Source: Serratia marcescens (GTDB lineage: Bacteria > Pseudomonadota > Gammaproteobacteria > Enterobacterales > Enterobacteriaceae). From it: a stretch of DNA of 37,250 bases. Shown here one piece after another: positions 8,295 to 16,961 of this stretch (positions are counted from its first letter, which is position 1; every line of letters begins with the position of its first letter). The position numbers and the translations under genes are program-made. The DNA lies in NCBI GenBank assembly GCA_015548865.1, contig JADMXW010000034.1, forward strand, positions 1 through 37,250, read 5' to 3'. Below the pieces are notes generated by a model that worked only from the letters and a program-made list of their open reading frames with translations, made no database searches and was not told where the DNA came from.

Positions 8295-11024
8295 TCACCT
8301 TCCAGATCGTTGCCCTTGCTGGTAGATATCAATCAGGTTTTCGCGCTGCGATTGAATGGAGTATTGGGCTGGCTGCCCTGGCGTGAACGTTGCTGGCTTG
8401 CTAATCGCTTTTCCAACACGATTAAACAGTCCGCGATTTTCAGCCCCAAGCTTGCTCAAATCAGAGAAAGCCACGTTTACCGGGTTACCATCACTTCCAT
8501 TGACGATCATCCCATTCAGCGTAAGCATTAACCCTGTTTCATTGGCATTTGTTACCCACTCTGCATTGTCTTTAATGCGTGATAGGCTTTGCTGCCTGTT
8601 AACGTCATCTCCAATCCTTGGATCGGCAATAAGCGGCAGAATCTTGTCTGCTGTCAGCGCTTCGAGATAAGCACCAGCGCCATCCGACACGTCGCTAACA
8701 TCAAGGCTCAGTGAATTAGGTAAACGCCAAGTTCCCTTGGTCTGATACTGTGATCCAAGGATGTCAGAATAAGCTTGCTTAGCTGCCTCTGACGCACTCA
8801 TGCCTCGCTGCATGTTGATGTAGGTTAAGCGCCTGCCCTGTTCGTTGAAGTTGTTCCAGATACCCACGCCGCCGCGCTGCACGATCATCGTCGCGGCAAA
8901 ATCCTTTGACGCATCGTTCCAGGATGAATCAGCGGTATCAGCAGAGCCTTTGCTTGCGGTGTTAATAGAATCCTTCAACTCTGACGTTTTCACATCGCGG
9001 TTTTGCCACAACGCATTGGCAGCGCGTGGGTTACCTGTTGCCATGACAACCTGTAACACAGGCTCGGCCTTCTTCTGAACCTGGCGCATTACCTGGTCGG
9101 CATATGGGCCAAACTGTTGCGCAGTTTGCTGAATGGCGGTAACGCTGCTCTCTTTGCTGGATTCTATTTGCTGCAACAGAGAGTTAGCCATTGTCTCAGG
9201 AATAACATCCTTGCTCTTAATTCCAAGACGCTGCTTTTGCACCTCGACAGCGCGAATAAAATCCGCACCAGAAAAATTTCCTTGGCCGAACTGCCGGTAA
9301 GCCTCTTGGACGTCAGGATTGTATTGGACCAACCACTGACCCGGATCTGCTTCACGCGCTGCAATGGTCTGCGCATACTTTTGCTGTATCTGCGTATAAC
9401 GCTGCATTTTGAAAGCAAAATCAGAGTCGCTGGTTTTTGGTTGCATAGAATTGACAATGCCAAGGCCAACATCAGCAGGGCTAGACATGATCCCCTGAAA
9501 TGCCGGTTGCATTGCAACGGTCTGCTGATACTGTCCAAACTGCTGCCACATCTGCGCACGTTCAGCCGGGGAGCTATTCAGTGGCATGGTTGCAGAGAAC
9601 GCGCCGACACTGATCGGATTTTCCACCTGCTGTCCGGCATTAACTCGCGCGATGTCATTCTGCATCTGTTGGTTAATATTGAATCTTTGGGCGGACGCGG
9701 CTGTGTCAATTGCGTTGTAAGCCTGCTCGACAGCCCTCGCCTTCTGCGCGCCGTCAAGTAAGCTAAACTCGGGTGACCCTATAACCGCTTTCGCTGCGCT
9801 CGCTTTGGTGGCATTAGCCATAACAGTGGCAACATAATTTTGTGTTTCTGCAAATGGAATAGAATTCGCAAAACCCTCGTCGCTGATATCTCCTTTGCGC
9901 GGGTCACCATATTGCTTAATCCACTCATCGACCTTACCTGGTCCGGCGTTATAGGCCGCCAGCGCAAGGACGGGGTTGCCGTTGTAGCGCTTAATCATGG
10001 CATCAGTGTATTCACGGCTGACGCGCATGTGCTCGTCAACGCTATCATTTTGCAATGGAGTGATGCCGAATCCGGGGCTTTGCCCGGTCCCAGGCATGAT
10101 CTGACCTATGCCGCGAGCGCCAGCAGATGAGGTGATGAGCTTTCCGCTGTCATCGAAATGACGACCGCCGCTTTCCTGCTGGATCATGGCGGCATGGAGT
10201 ATTCCTGAATCAATCCCATTGCCGACGTCATAACCAGAGAAAACGGACGGATCAAGCATGCTTAACTTCACGCCGCCTATCTTCTCGTTGATAGACTCCT
10301 GCGCTGCGGCATCAAGAATCTTTTTCTTATCGTCAGCAGGGATAAATGAAGTCAGGCCGCCACCGTTCTGAATGGCGCTAATACGCTGCTGCGGGGTCAG
10401 CATTGATAGTGAACCTTTGGCTGTATCAGTTACCCATGAGCGGCTAAGGGATTGCCCTTGCGTTGCGGTGATGTAGTTCTTTGCTGTAGCACCGCTGATT
10501 AGGTTGTTTGTTGAAAGCGCGATCTGTTCTCTCGCATGTTCATCAGTGGTGTTCATGTAGGAATTGGAGTTGTCCTGCAATGTCTGCGTAAGGCTGGCAA
10601 TGTTGCTGTCTTTTTCTTTACCCCACGCCATACTCCGAACTTGCTGCTGCCCTCTGGCGTTCTGAATCCCAGCCCAATTGTTGAATTCTTCACGCAAGCG
10701 GGGACTGGTGATCTGGTTACCCAACTCGCCAGATAGTTTTGCCGTCTGGTCATCGTAACGCTTTTGCATGGTGCCATAGTCGTTATCGCGCTCGAAGTCA
10801 GACTGCAGCTGCAGCTGCCCTTTGATTAGTTCTGATTGCGCACGACCTAGCGCCAGGCGATCTTCTTCTTGTGCAGCCTGTGCAAACGCACCGCCTACAC
10901 GACCAATTGCATCTGCTACCTGCTGATTACTGCGAGCAATGGGGGAAATGTCTACGCTGGAAACGCCAGTTGCAGGGCGAGCAACTACACGCCCAAGGTC
11001 ATTAGCGGTTGGGATTCTAGCCAT
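8295..11024 (-). CDS. internal virion protein with lytic transglycosylase (SLT) domain
   Basis: A 909-residue protein. Residues about 275-385 form a soluble-lytic-transglycosylase domain: AAMIQQESGGR with the catalytic glutamate at 284, then SSAGARGIGQIMP, and ALAAYNAGPGKVDEWI. These are the three classical SLT motifs. The flanking regions are glutamine-rich and helical. In T7 (gp16) and related podoviruses such a domain opens the peptidoglycan locally as the ejection proteins pass through the periplasm. The gene follows a small gp14-like gene and precedes two more ejection genes. The ribosome site before the ATG is weak. Confidence 0.85.
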   Translation of the reverse strand: MARIPTANDLGRVVARPATGVSSVDISPIARSNQQVADAIGRVGGAFAQAAQEEDRLALGRAQSELIKGQLQLQSDFERDNDYGTMQKRYDDQTAKLSGELGNQITSPRLREEFNNWAGIQNARGQQQVRSMAWGKEKDSNIASLTQTLQDNSNSYMNTTDEHAREQIALSTNNLISGATAKNYITATQGQSLSRSWVTDTAKGSLSMLTPQQRISAIQNGGGLTSFIPADDKKKILDAAAQESINEKIGGVKLSMLDPSVFSGYDVGNGIDSGILHAAMIQQESGGRHFDDSGKLITSSAGARGIGQIMPGTGQSPGFGITPLQNDSVDEHMRVSREYTDAMIKRYNGNPVLALAAYNAGPGKVDEWIKQYGDPRKGDISDEGFANSIPFAETQNYVATVMANATKASAAKAVIGSPEFSLLDGAQKARAVEQAYNAIDTAASAQRFNINQQMQNDIARVNAGQQVENPISVGAFSATMPLNSSPAERAQMWQQFGQYQQTVAMQPAFQGIMSSPADVGLGIVNSMQPKTSDSDFAFKMQRYTQIQQKYAQTIAAREADPGQWLVQYNPDVQEAYRQFGQGNFSGADFIRAVEVQKQRLGIKSKDVIPETMANSLLQQIESSKESSVTAIQQTAQQFGPYADQVMRQVQKKAEPVLQVVMATGNPRAANALWQNRDVKTSELKDSINTASKGSADTADSSWNDASKDFAATMIVQRGGVGIWNNFNEQGRRLTYINMQRGMSASEAAKQAYSDILGSQYQTKGTWRLPNSLSLDVSDVSDGAGAYLEALTADKILPLIADPRIGDDVNRQQSLSRIKDNAEWVTNANETGLMLTLNGMIVNGSDGNPVNVAFSDLSKLGAENRGLFNRVGKAISKPATFTPGQPAQYSIQSQRENLIDIYQQGQRSGR

Positions 11025-11034
11025 AATTTATCCA

Positions 11035-11559
11035 TCACTTATAAATCGAGAAGAGAGATGCGCCGGTGCCAAGAATTGAAGCCAAGCCGCTAGAGCGAGC
11101 TGATTTTCTGGCGATCTTCGCCTGAGTATCTAGGACGTTAGCCTGATTTTTTAACTGGATTGCCTGCAGCTCACCGTTCCACAGCGTGGTCATATTATTC
11201 AGTTGCCCTTGGGCGGCAATATCAGCGATGTTATTAACCACCCCAACATCACTTGCACCACCACCAGAAGCAGCGGCATTTGCCAATGCGGTAGACTCGG
11301 CCTGTCTGGCCTTATCAACCTCCTGACCAGCCTGAACCTGAGCAGATGCATTGACGTTGTTCGCCTGGCTTCTTAGTGTTGCCGCCTGCTGCCCGTATAA
11401 GGCTGCTTGTTGCTTTGCGTTTTCTGATGCATTTGACGCCCCAAGCAGACCGCTAAGGGCAGTAGCTCCGCCTGCAACGTTCTTCCATGTTCCACCACTG
11501 GTTAAAATGGAACCTATACTTGAACCGATACCAGAAAGAGAGGTCATCGCTGTTGCCAT
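11035..11559 (-). CDS. small internal virion protein (T7 gp14-like)
   Basis: A 174-residue protein. The N-terminus is glycine/serine-rich and apolar (SLSGIGSSIGSILTSGG, ATALSGLLGASNASE). A long alanine/glutamine-rich helix follows (KQQAALYGQQAATLRSQANN to about residue 150), and the tail is apolar and glycine-rich (GLASILGTGASLFSIYK). This pattern and length fit the small ejection protein gp14 of T7-like phages, thought to enter the outer membrane. It overlaps the end of the GNAT-like gene by 16 nt and precedes the transglycosylase protein, the same order as T7 13-14-15/16. AAGG lies upstream of the ATG. Confidence 0.65.
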   Translation of the reverse strand: MATAMTSLSGIGSSIGSILTSGGTWKNVAGGATALSGLLGASNASENAKQQAALYGQQAATLRSQANNVNASAQVQAGQEVDKARQAESTALANAAASGGGASDVGVVNNIADIAAQGQLNNMTTLWNGELQAIQLKNQANVLDTQAKIARKSARSSGLASILGTGASLFSIYK

Positions 11560-11903
11560 ATCATTACCTTTTCATTTTCATCAACAGGGATAAAACCCAA
11601 ATGCCGCAAGAATCTCGGCGCTGATTCCAAATCTTCATTTACTGCTGCGTAAATTGGCTGTCTATATTGAGAAAAAATCTCTCGCATCGCCTTCTTCGTG
11701 GCTTTCATTAGAGCGACAGGAAACTCACTAGCATCGTCTTTGATATCCATGAACGCGATCGCCCTTCCGCTCTGATGCAAAATGCCGCCGATAGCCTTTG
11801 GCACTCCATCAACTTCAAATATTAGCGCCCGCATTGTGCAAGGGATTAGCCCGTACCACTGCTTAATGTCATCAGTCGTCGCTGAATTGATGCTGATTTT
11901 CAT
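11544..11903 (-). CDS. GNAT-fold protein at the T7 gp13 position
   Basis: A 119-residue protein resembling small GNAT-like phage proteins: PKAIGGILHQSGRAIAFMDI for the central strands, and ESAPRFLRHLGFIPVDEN for the C-terminal helix and strand. The canonical acetyl-CoA loop (R/QxxGxG/A) is not evident (ALMKATKKAMREI stands in its place), so catalysis is doubtful. T7 gp13, a GNAT-like protein needed for virion assembly, lies in the same place between the nozzle gene and gp14. I infer an assembly role rather than an acetyltransferase. The ATG has no good ribosome site and lies just after a strong terminator. Confidence 0.65.
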   Translation of the reverse strand: MKISINSATTDDIKQWYGLIPCTMRALIFEVDGVPKAIGGILHQSGRAIAFMDIKDDASEFPVALMKATKKAMREIFSQYRQPIYAAVNEDLESAPRFLRHLGFIPVDENEKVMIWQQR

Positions 11904-11919
11904 TGTTGTTACGCCAAAG

Positions 11920-11940
11920 AAAACCCCGGCGAACCGGGGC
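11920..11940 (-). terminator. intrinsic terminator with TTCG loop after nozzle gene
   Basis: Minus strand: CCCCGG-TTCG-CCGGGG followed by TTTTCTTT, directly after the nozzle stop codon. The UUCG tetraloop and 6-7 bp GC stem make it strong. Downstream ejection genes then depend on read-through, for example by Q-modified polymerase. Confidence 0.85.
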
Positions 11941-14633
11941 TATTTATCATGAGTGGCTATGCCAATAATTGCTGCTAGCACTGTGGCCGGCCGTGGGGCA
12001 TTGGCAACCAGACAAATGCGAGAGTCGGTATTCCATTCTCCGCCAAACTCCATTGCATCCATGTCGTATGATTCCCATATGTAACCAGGCTGAACCGGCG
12101 CGCCCTCTTCCTCTCCTGGCATATCATCCAGTCGCTCGAAGTCAGGACCGTACATCAAGCCCTGAGCGTGCGTGTTCCTGAGGATGAAGCCGAGCTTATC
12201 TACTCGCTTGCGTTGAGTGAGTGCCGTCCCCATCCCAGCGGCATAAGCTAGTTTGGTGCTCTTGTACTTTGACTGATACCCAATGCCAGCGACAACATTG
12301 CTGTATGAGGCATTTAGCGGGATAGCTCCAGATGCAACAGTGCGTGGTCCAATATCCTTGCCGTCAGCCCAAACAACAACATCCTTACCCTCAAGATGCC
12401 CCAGGCCGGTTAGTGATGTAATTGGCGATCCAGAGTGAAAAACATGCGAGTCAGCCAGTTTACATAGTTGACCGCCGAAGCATTCAGCCTCTTTAGCCCA
12501 CCGCTCAAGGCAACGTTTTCCATTGCGATTGACCAGGTAATAAACCATGTCCTCAACCTGCCCCTCTTCACCAGGCAGCGTCACGACATCCTCGATAACA
12601 CCGTCAGTTTCCACCTCAACCCAACAGCGCATATCTTCAACCGGGTCTGAAATGTAGATAGCCACAGTTCCATCAGAGCGTACGCAGTGGATTCGGTCAT
12701 CAGGTAGTCGCTGAATATCGACTTTCCTGACGCCAGGTTGCAGAATTTCAGGCGCGAGAGAGGTTAAATCCGAACTCGTATAGTCATAGTAATCACTGGT
12801 ATATGCCAACTCATACAGCCTAGTTCCGCTCCTGTGGATGAATATGCCGCGTGAATCGACAACCACCGCCCCGGCGATATTGCTGCCCCTGGTTGATGGG
12901 TATTTGATGTGAAAGTTATCAGGGGTCACCACTTCGCCGTATGAGGATGATTGAACAGAAGCTTCACATCCATCTGTACCAATCATCAACCTAAGCAAAG
13001 GTAGCATCCAGTTGATTGTTGCCACCGGTCCTGAGCCGATGCTGCGGTTAATCCCGCTCGCATCCCCTGCGACCAAGTCCTCAGTGTTGTTGCCATCATC
13101 GAACGAATCATAGGCATCAGAATAGCTGCCATAAATTCTATCCGCCCCGGCCCACCAAAGACGACCCTCATAGATTGCAACGGCGCTAGGGTATCCCCTG
13201 TAAGGAGACCATGCGCCCTCATACCAATCAGCGGTAGCATCAGTATTACCCATATCAGTCAGCACGATCGCATTTGAGACCGTTGCAGATGTTACTGATA
13301 TAACCCTTGCCGTACCGGTATGAGAACCACCAGAGTATTCTAGCGTTAGGCTTATTGAACCAGAACCATCCACCCAATCACCTGAAGCGATGCCAATTCG
13401 ATAATAAATGGTGTTGTTATCAAGGCCATCATCATAGGTTTCAGAAGTGGTTGTGGTAAATGACTTAACATCTGTCCACGCACCCGGATCACTAACGGAG
13501 CGCTGCAAGGTGATCTTGCCTGGCGTCCATGGAGTGCCCGGTGAAACGTTTGTTATTTGAATCGTGAATTTCCTAGAGTCATCAATGCCAGTTACCTTGA
13601 TGTAATCACTCCATTGGCCTTCCCCGTTGCCAATGATGGAAACGGTTTGACCTGACGACTCCAGACGGAATAGCGCGCCAACATGATCATCACGGAACAA
13701 TGGTGATGATGCGGTTAAAGTTATTTGCCCGCTTGTGGCGCTTGGCTTCAGCGTGGTGCCAGTGACATTAAGTACGTTGTACGGGCCGTCATTTGCCTGG
13801 TATTTAACCACAGACCACGAGTTACCATCACGCCGTTCTATCCTGCGTTGCTGGTAACCGTCACACCCCATAAACAGAACGTCACCACTCTGCGTGTATT
13901 GGATGTTAAATAAATCTGCCTCAATCCATGGTGTCGCAACTTCCATTACACCAGCCGCCTCTATACTCACAGAACCGACGAGCACTGGGTACGTAGTCGC
14001 GCTTGAAAACTGAATGTAGAAATTACCCGATGGGGTTAGTGTCAGTGAGTTGGCCCCCTCCATAAGGGTGGCGCTAATGTAATCATCATCACCTTGAGTC
14101 GATCCCACTTTGAGCGTAACCGGACCGCGACTGATGTTTATCAAGAGTGAGTGTTGCTTGCTTATGTCACCAGCGGCCACAGTGATTTGCTGATATCTTA
14201 TTGCTGATGTTGCCCTGTTTCCTGTTAGTTTCATTCCATCGTCAGACCATACAGATTCTGTGTCTGGCTGATCTGCGTTAGTCCATCCGGTTAAGTCGGT
14301 TAGAAATGATCCATTGGTGATGGCTGTTGAGACGGCGGCGCGAGTGACCAATTCCTCCCCCACCCACACACGCATAACCCCATCAGTTAATTCAATGAGA
14401 GCAGTATCATCTGTGGCGAATACAAACTTGATAAAGCGCGCCAACTTGTCTCCCTTGGTTCGGCCAATAAACTCGGTTCCAGGGCGCAGCATCATTGACC
14501 CAAGGGTGCGCGGCATCCAGTTGCGCTGTATCTCAGCAGATAGCGCGATTCTCTCGATATCAGTACGGGCTAGTGCCAGCGGTGACACAATGCCTCGGTT
14601 AAACGCCTGTAATGGAACATTAGCGCGTGGCAT
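11940..14633 (-). CDS. tail nozzle protein (tail tubular protein B / gp12-like)
   Basis: An 897-residue protein starting at an ATG with AGGAG upstream. The N-terminal MPRANVPLQAFNRGIVSPLA followed by RTDIERIALSAEIQRNWM and LGSMMLRPGTEFIG is the hallmark of podovirus nozzle proteins. The remainder is beta-rich with repeated DG and GT turns. It would form the hexameric tube tip below the connector. It lies directly after the adaptor gene, as 11-12 do in T7, and is followed by a strong terminator. Confidence 0.85.
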   Translation of the reverse strand: MPRANVPLQAFNRGIVSPLALARTDIERIALSAEIQRNWMPRTLGSMMLRPGTEFIGRTKGDKLARFIKFVFATDDTALIELTDGVMRVWVGEELVTRAAVSTAITNGSFLTDLTGWTNADQPDTESVWSDDGMKLTGNRATSAIRYQQITVAAGDISKQHSLLINISRGPVTLKVGSTQGDDDYISATLMEGANSLTLTPSGNFYIQFSSATTYPVLVGSVSIEAAGVMEVATPWIEADLFNIQYTQSGDVLFMGCDGYQQRRIERRDGNSWSVVKYQANDGPYNVLNVTGTTLKPSATSGQITLTASSPLFRDDHVGALFRLESSGQTVSIIGNGEGQWSDYIKVTGIDDSRKFTIQITNVSPGTPWTPGKITLQRSVSDPGAWTDVKSFTTTTSETYDDGLDNNTIYYRIGIASGDWVDGSGSISLTLEYSGGSHTGTARVISVTSATVSNAIVLTDMGNTDATADWYEGAWSPYRGYPSAVAIYEGRLWWAGADRIYGSYSDAYDSFDDGNNTEDLVAGDASGINRSIGSGPVATINWMLPLLRLMIGTDGCEASVQSSSYGEVVTPDNFHIKYPSTRGSNIAGAVVVDSRGIFIHRSGTRLYELAYTSDYYDYTSSDLTSLAPEILQPGVRKVDIQRLPDDRIHCVRSDGTVAIYISDPVEDMRCWVEVETDGVIEDVVTLPGEEGQVEDMVYYLVNRNGKRCLERWAKEAECFGGQLCKLADSHVFHSGSPITSLTGLGHLEGKDVVVWADGKDIGPRTVASGAIPLNASYSNVVAGIGYQSKYKSTKLAYAAGMGTALTQRKRVDKLGFILRNTHAQGLMYGPDFERLDDMPGEEEGAPVQPGYIWESYDMDAMEFGGEWNTDSRICLVANAPRPATVLAAIIGIATHDK

Positions 14634-14644
14634 AAAAACTCCTA

Positions 14645-15259
14645 CTATCGGAATCGGCGACTGGACAAAAACCTACCGCGTGAACTGACCCACTCACCAG
14701 GAGGAATGCGCTTTGACGGCTCCTGAATTGCATCCTTGGTTAGCGCGTCTGCCTTGCACATTTTGTACTCGCTCTTAAGCACATCGAGATCATTGGCATT
14801 TTTTATTCTTGGGGCGATCTGCACTGCGAGATAAGCAGCAATGAACTTCCCGAATGTCTCAGGCCAAAGTGACGTATCAAGACCGAAAGCCTCATCGTTA
14901 GATACATAACGCAGGTAAATATCCTGGTCATCGCAGAACCAAAAGCCAGCCTCATCCGTATAATTAAGAATCGCACTGGTAAAATACTCATCAGAACAAA
15001 AAGACACTGTGCGAACGTAGTCATCTGGCTTATTGAATGCATACCGATAGCCGAATGGAGGCTCTACTGATGGGGAATATGAAAGGCGCTGAGACCGGAT
15101 GGCAAAATTCCACTGTCCTTGCTCCAGACAGTATTTTTGCGCACTGACCCACGCGGCATCTAGCAGTCTGCGGGGCTCTCTGTTTTCGGAAAGTGATACA
15201 AGCTGGCGCTCTCCAACCAGCCGCAAGGCGTCATTGTACACATTGAGCTGGCTAGGCAT
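14645..15259 (-). CDS. head-tail adaptor (tail tubular protein A / gp11-like)
   Basis: A 204-residue protein, close to T7 gp11 (about 196). The N-terminus (QLNVYNDALRLVGERQLVSL, then RRLLDAAWVSAQKYCLEQG and WNFAIR) is the conserved helix-turn-helix bundle of gp11-type adaptors, which dock under the portal as a dodecamer and hold the nozzle. GGGGAA lies before the ATG. It ends 12 nt before the nozzle gene. Confidence 0.8.
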   Translation of the reverse strand: MPSQLNVYNDALRLVGERQLVSLSENREPRRLLDAAWVSAQKYCLEQGQWNFAIRSQRLSYSPSVEPPFGYRYAFNKPDDYVRTVSFCSDEYFTSAILNYTDEAGFWFCDDQDIYLRYVSNDEAFGLDTSLWPETFGKFIAAYLAVQIAPRIKNANDLDVLKSEYKMCKADALTKDAIQEPSKRIPPGEWVSSRGRFLSSRRFR

Positions 15260-15260
15260 G

Positions 15261-15683
15261 TTATTCCCCTTTGGCTAATAGCTTGTCTGCTGCCTCTTGC
15301 GCTGCTTCGCGTGAATCAAAGCTATGCTCAATAATTTCTTCGTCAGACTTGCGAACGATCCGCCACTTGTGTCGCCCGGCAAACTCAATTTCGTAGGGAG
15401 ATTCTTTGCCTTTCACTTCGCTCTCGGAGAGGGTGACATGCATATAGAAATGCACCTTTACTGACGTTTTTGTTAGTCCGGTAACGATACCTTCCGCATA
15501 AAACGACCCATCCTCCGGAAGTAGCTCCACCTTGTCGTGGATTTTTAGCTCACTTGAAATGTGCGCCCATGCTTCTGGATTTTTGAATTCCTCAAAATCC
15601 TGCCCGTGTTTAACAGCAATGCTGAAAGTGGTTCGGACATACTCGGAGGGCTTGATAGACGAGGGTAAAATTTTCATATCCAT
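15261..15683 (-). CDS. conserved-looking phage protein of unknown function
   Basis: About 140 residues; a second ATG at 15677 has a better-spaced AGGA and may be the true start. The fold looks mixed alpha/beta: HDKVELLPEDGSFYAEGIVT reads like an OB/SH3-type barrel, KVHFYMHVTLSES continues it, and the C-terminal segment HSFDSREAAQEAADKLLAKG is a helix. No motif for an enzyme is visible. It lies between the head genes and the head-tail adaptor, only 1 nt from the adaptor stop-start junction, so it probably belongs to head completion. Not recognised. Confidence 0.7.
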   Translation of the reverse strand: MDMKILPSSIKPSEYVRTTFSIAVKHGQDFEEFKNPEAWAHISSELKIHDKVELLPEDGSFYAEGIVTGLTKTSVKVHFYMHVTLSESEVKGKESPYEIEFAGRHKWRIVRKSDEEIIEHSFDSREAAQEAADKLLAKGE

Positions 15684-15691
15684 CCTATAAA

Positions 15692-15707
15692 GGGGCCTTG
15701 CGGCCCC
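15692..15707 (-). terminator. GNRA-capped hairpin between head and connector genes
   Basis: Minus strand: GGGGCC-GCAA-GGCCCC followed by TTTATAGG. The six-GC stem with a GCAA tetraloop is stable, but the T-run is short. It may act as a partial terminator or as an mRNA 3' stabiliser after the capsid genes. Confidence 0.55.
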
Positions 15708-15726
15708 ATTGAATTACACCAGAGCA

Positions 15727-15984
15727 TTACGCCAGAGCGGTTACAGTCACTGCACCAGTCGATGCGTTGACTGTGGTAACAGACGCTACAGTCAGTACCC
15801 CAGTGGTATCGACAACAGCATTCACCACGTCGCCAAGTTTCATGCCGAGCGATTTACCGTTAGAGAAATACCCAGAGGCCACCACGGACGCGCGGTTATC
15901 AGCGGAGATGTAAGACCATACTGCGCCACCACCCATGATGCGGTCTTGCAGCAGTGCGGGCGGGTTAGTTGTTGAATAGGCCAT
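15727..15984 (-). CDS. small head protein (possible decoration protein)
   Basis: An 85-residue, threonine/valine-rich beta protein (VAVTSVTT-like repeats towards the end: VLTVASVTTVNASTGAVTVT). It sits 10 nt downstream of the major capsid gene with a strong ribosome site (GGGGGAATAA before ATG). Small beta-rich proteins directly after the coat gene are commonly capsid decoration or stapling proteins, as epsilon15 gp10 is, but I do not recognise this one by sequence. Confidence 0.6.
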   Translation of the reverse strand: MAYSTTNPPALLQDRIMGGGAVWSYISADNRASVVASGYFSNGKSLGMKLGDVVNAVVDTTGVLTVASVTTVNASTGAVTVTALA

Positions 15985-15994
15985 TTATTCCCCC

Positions 15995-16828
15995 TTATGC
16001 GAATGAAGAGCCATCGTGAATGATTTTGACAACGCCCTTGTTTTGCAGGAGCTTGCCACCCATGAATGCCGAGGCGCGCGCCCAGGAGTAATCTTGCTCT
16101 TCGTCATAACCAACCGGCGTTTGCAGCCCCTTGATGTCCATGGCGTGGCCGATGGAGTTGCGGTGATACATGAAGCATGTTTCGGCGTTGGTGCCTTTGC
16201 CAGGCAGGTTGGGGTGCACGATCCAATTCACACCGGCCCACGTGAACGACTTAAGTGAGCTGTCAGTGGTGGTAAACGGCTTGTTATTTACGTAATCGAC
16301 AGAGCCGAATTCCTTCGTCTGCATCAAGAACGCTTCTGCTGCCGGAGTGATCAGAGCAAACAGTTGGTTATCTGCCGGGACTTCGTTGTTCCCCAGGATT
16401 ACCTTTGCTTTCATCGCCAGCGCCAGAGACATAGTTGCGGTTGCGCCGGTGGTTTGGGTTGCAGCAGTCAACTCGCCGATAATGTCTTGGTCAATCTTGC
16501 GATTGAGCACCGCCATCGTAGTGCCCTGCATGATGGCGCGTTGATCGCCCTGGCTGGCAAAGACGTTGTAATTCGTCTTGCGCACAAGGTCGTGCCACTC
16601 AACCAGCGTTGCTGTGTATTGGTTAAGGTTATCTGCACGTGCGGGGATCATGCCGTTAACGCCACGAGTCACCGCAGTGGCACCACCAGAGTCGGCTACC
16701 AGAAATACAAACTGGTTGCCCTTGGGGATGCCATCAGTGACGGTGGTTTGGCGAACCAGAGACTGGCTCTGCTCGAACCCGGCAATGAACTCATTGCGGT
16801 ATAGTGTTTGAAACGCGGTACTAGCCAT
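15995..16828 (-). CDS. major capsid protein
   Basis: A 277-residue protein (MASTAFQTLYRNEFIAGFEQ) containing KGNQFVFLVADSGGATAVTRG, MAVLNRKIDQDIIGEL and CFMYHRNSIGHAMDIKG. These are typical of podovirus coat proteins with an HK97-type fold. It follows the scaffold gene and precedes a small beta-rich head protein. The 133-nt leader before the ATG (GAGGAAATAAACAA) is unusually long for this compact operon and may separate its translation from the scaffold. Confidence 0.85.
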   Translation of the reverse strand: MASTAFQTLYRNEFIAGFEQSQSLVRQTTVTDGIPKGNQFVFLVADSGGATAVTRGVNGMIPARADNLNQYTATLVEWHDLVRKTNYNVFASQGDQRAIMQGTTMAVLNRKIDQDIIGELTAATQTTGATATMSLALAMKAKVILGNNEVPADNQLFALITPAAEAFLMQTKEFGSVDYVNNKPFTTTDSSLKSFTWAGVNWIVHPNLPGKGTNAETCFMYHRNSIGHAMDIKGLQTPVGYDEEQDYSWARASAFMGGKLLQNKGVVKIIHDGSSFA

Positions 16829-16961
16829 TTGTTTATTTCCTCATCGGTTGAATTTCGCACCGAGGGGGTTGTCCTTTCTTCAGGCAATAGAAGGGTTATC
16901 CTCAGTTAAGAGGGGCCAATGCCTGTTGGAATGGGGCCGTGTGTGCGGGGTTTACTGCTTG

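Noticed and set aside
9117..9761. long 214-codon open frame antisense to the transglycosylase gene
   Set aside because: It is a plus-strand shadow of a clearly coding region, with leucine/arginine-rich non-protein-like composition and no ribosome site.
16829..16961. 133-nt gap between scaffold and coat genes as a possible promoter or RNA element
   Set aside because: No -35/-10 pair, terminator or strong stem could be found on the minus strand; only the coat ribosome site is clear.
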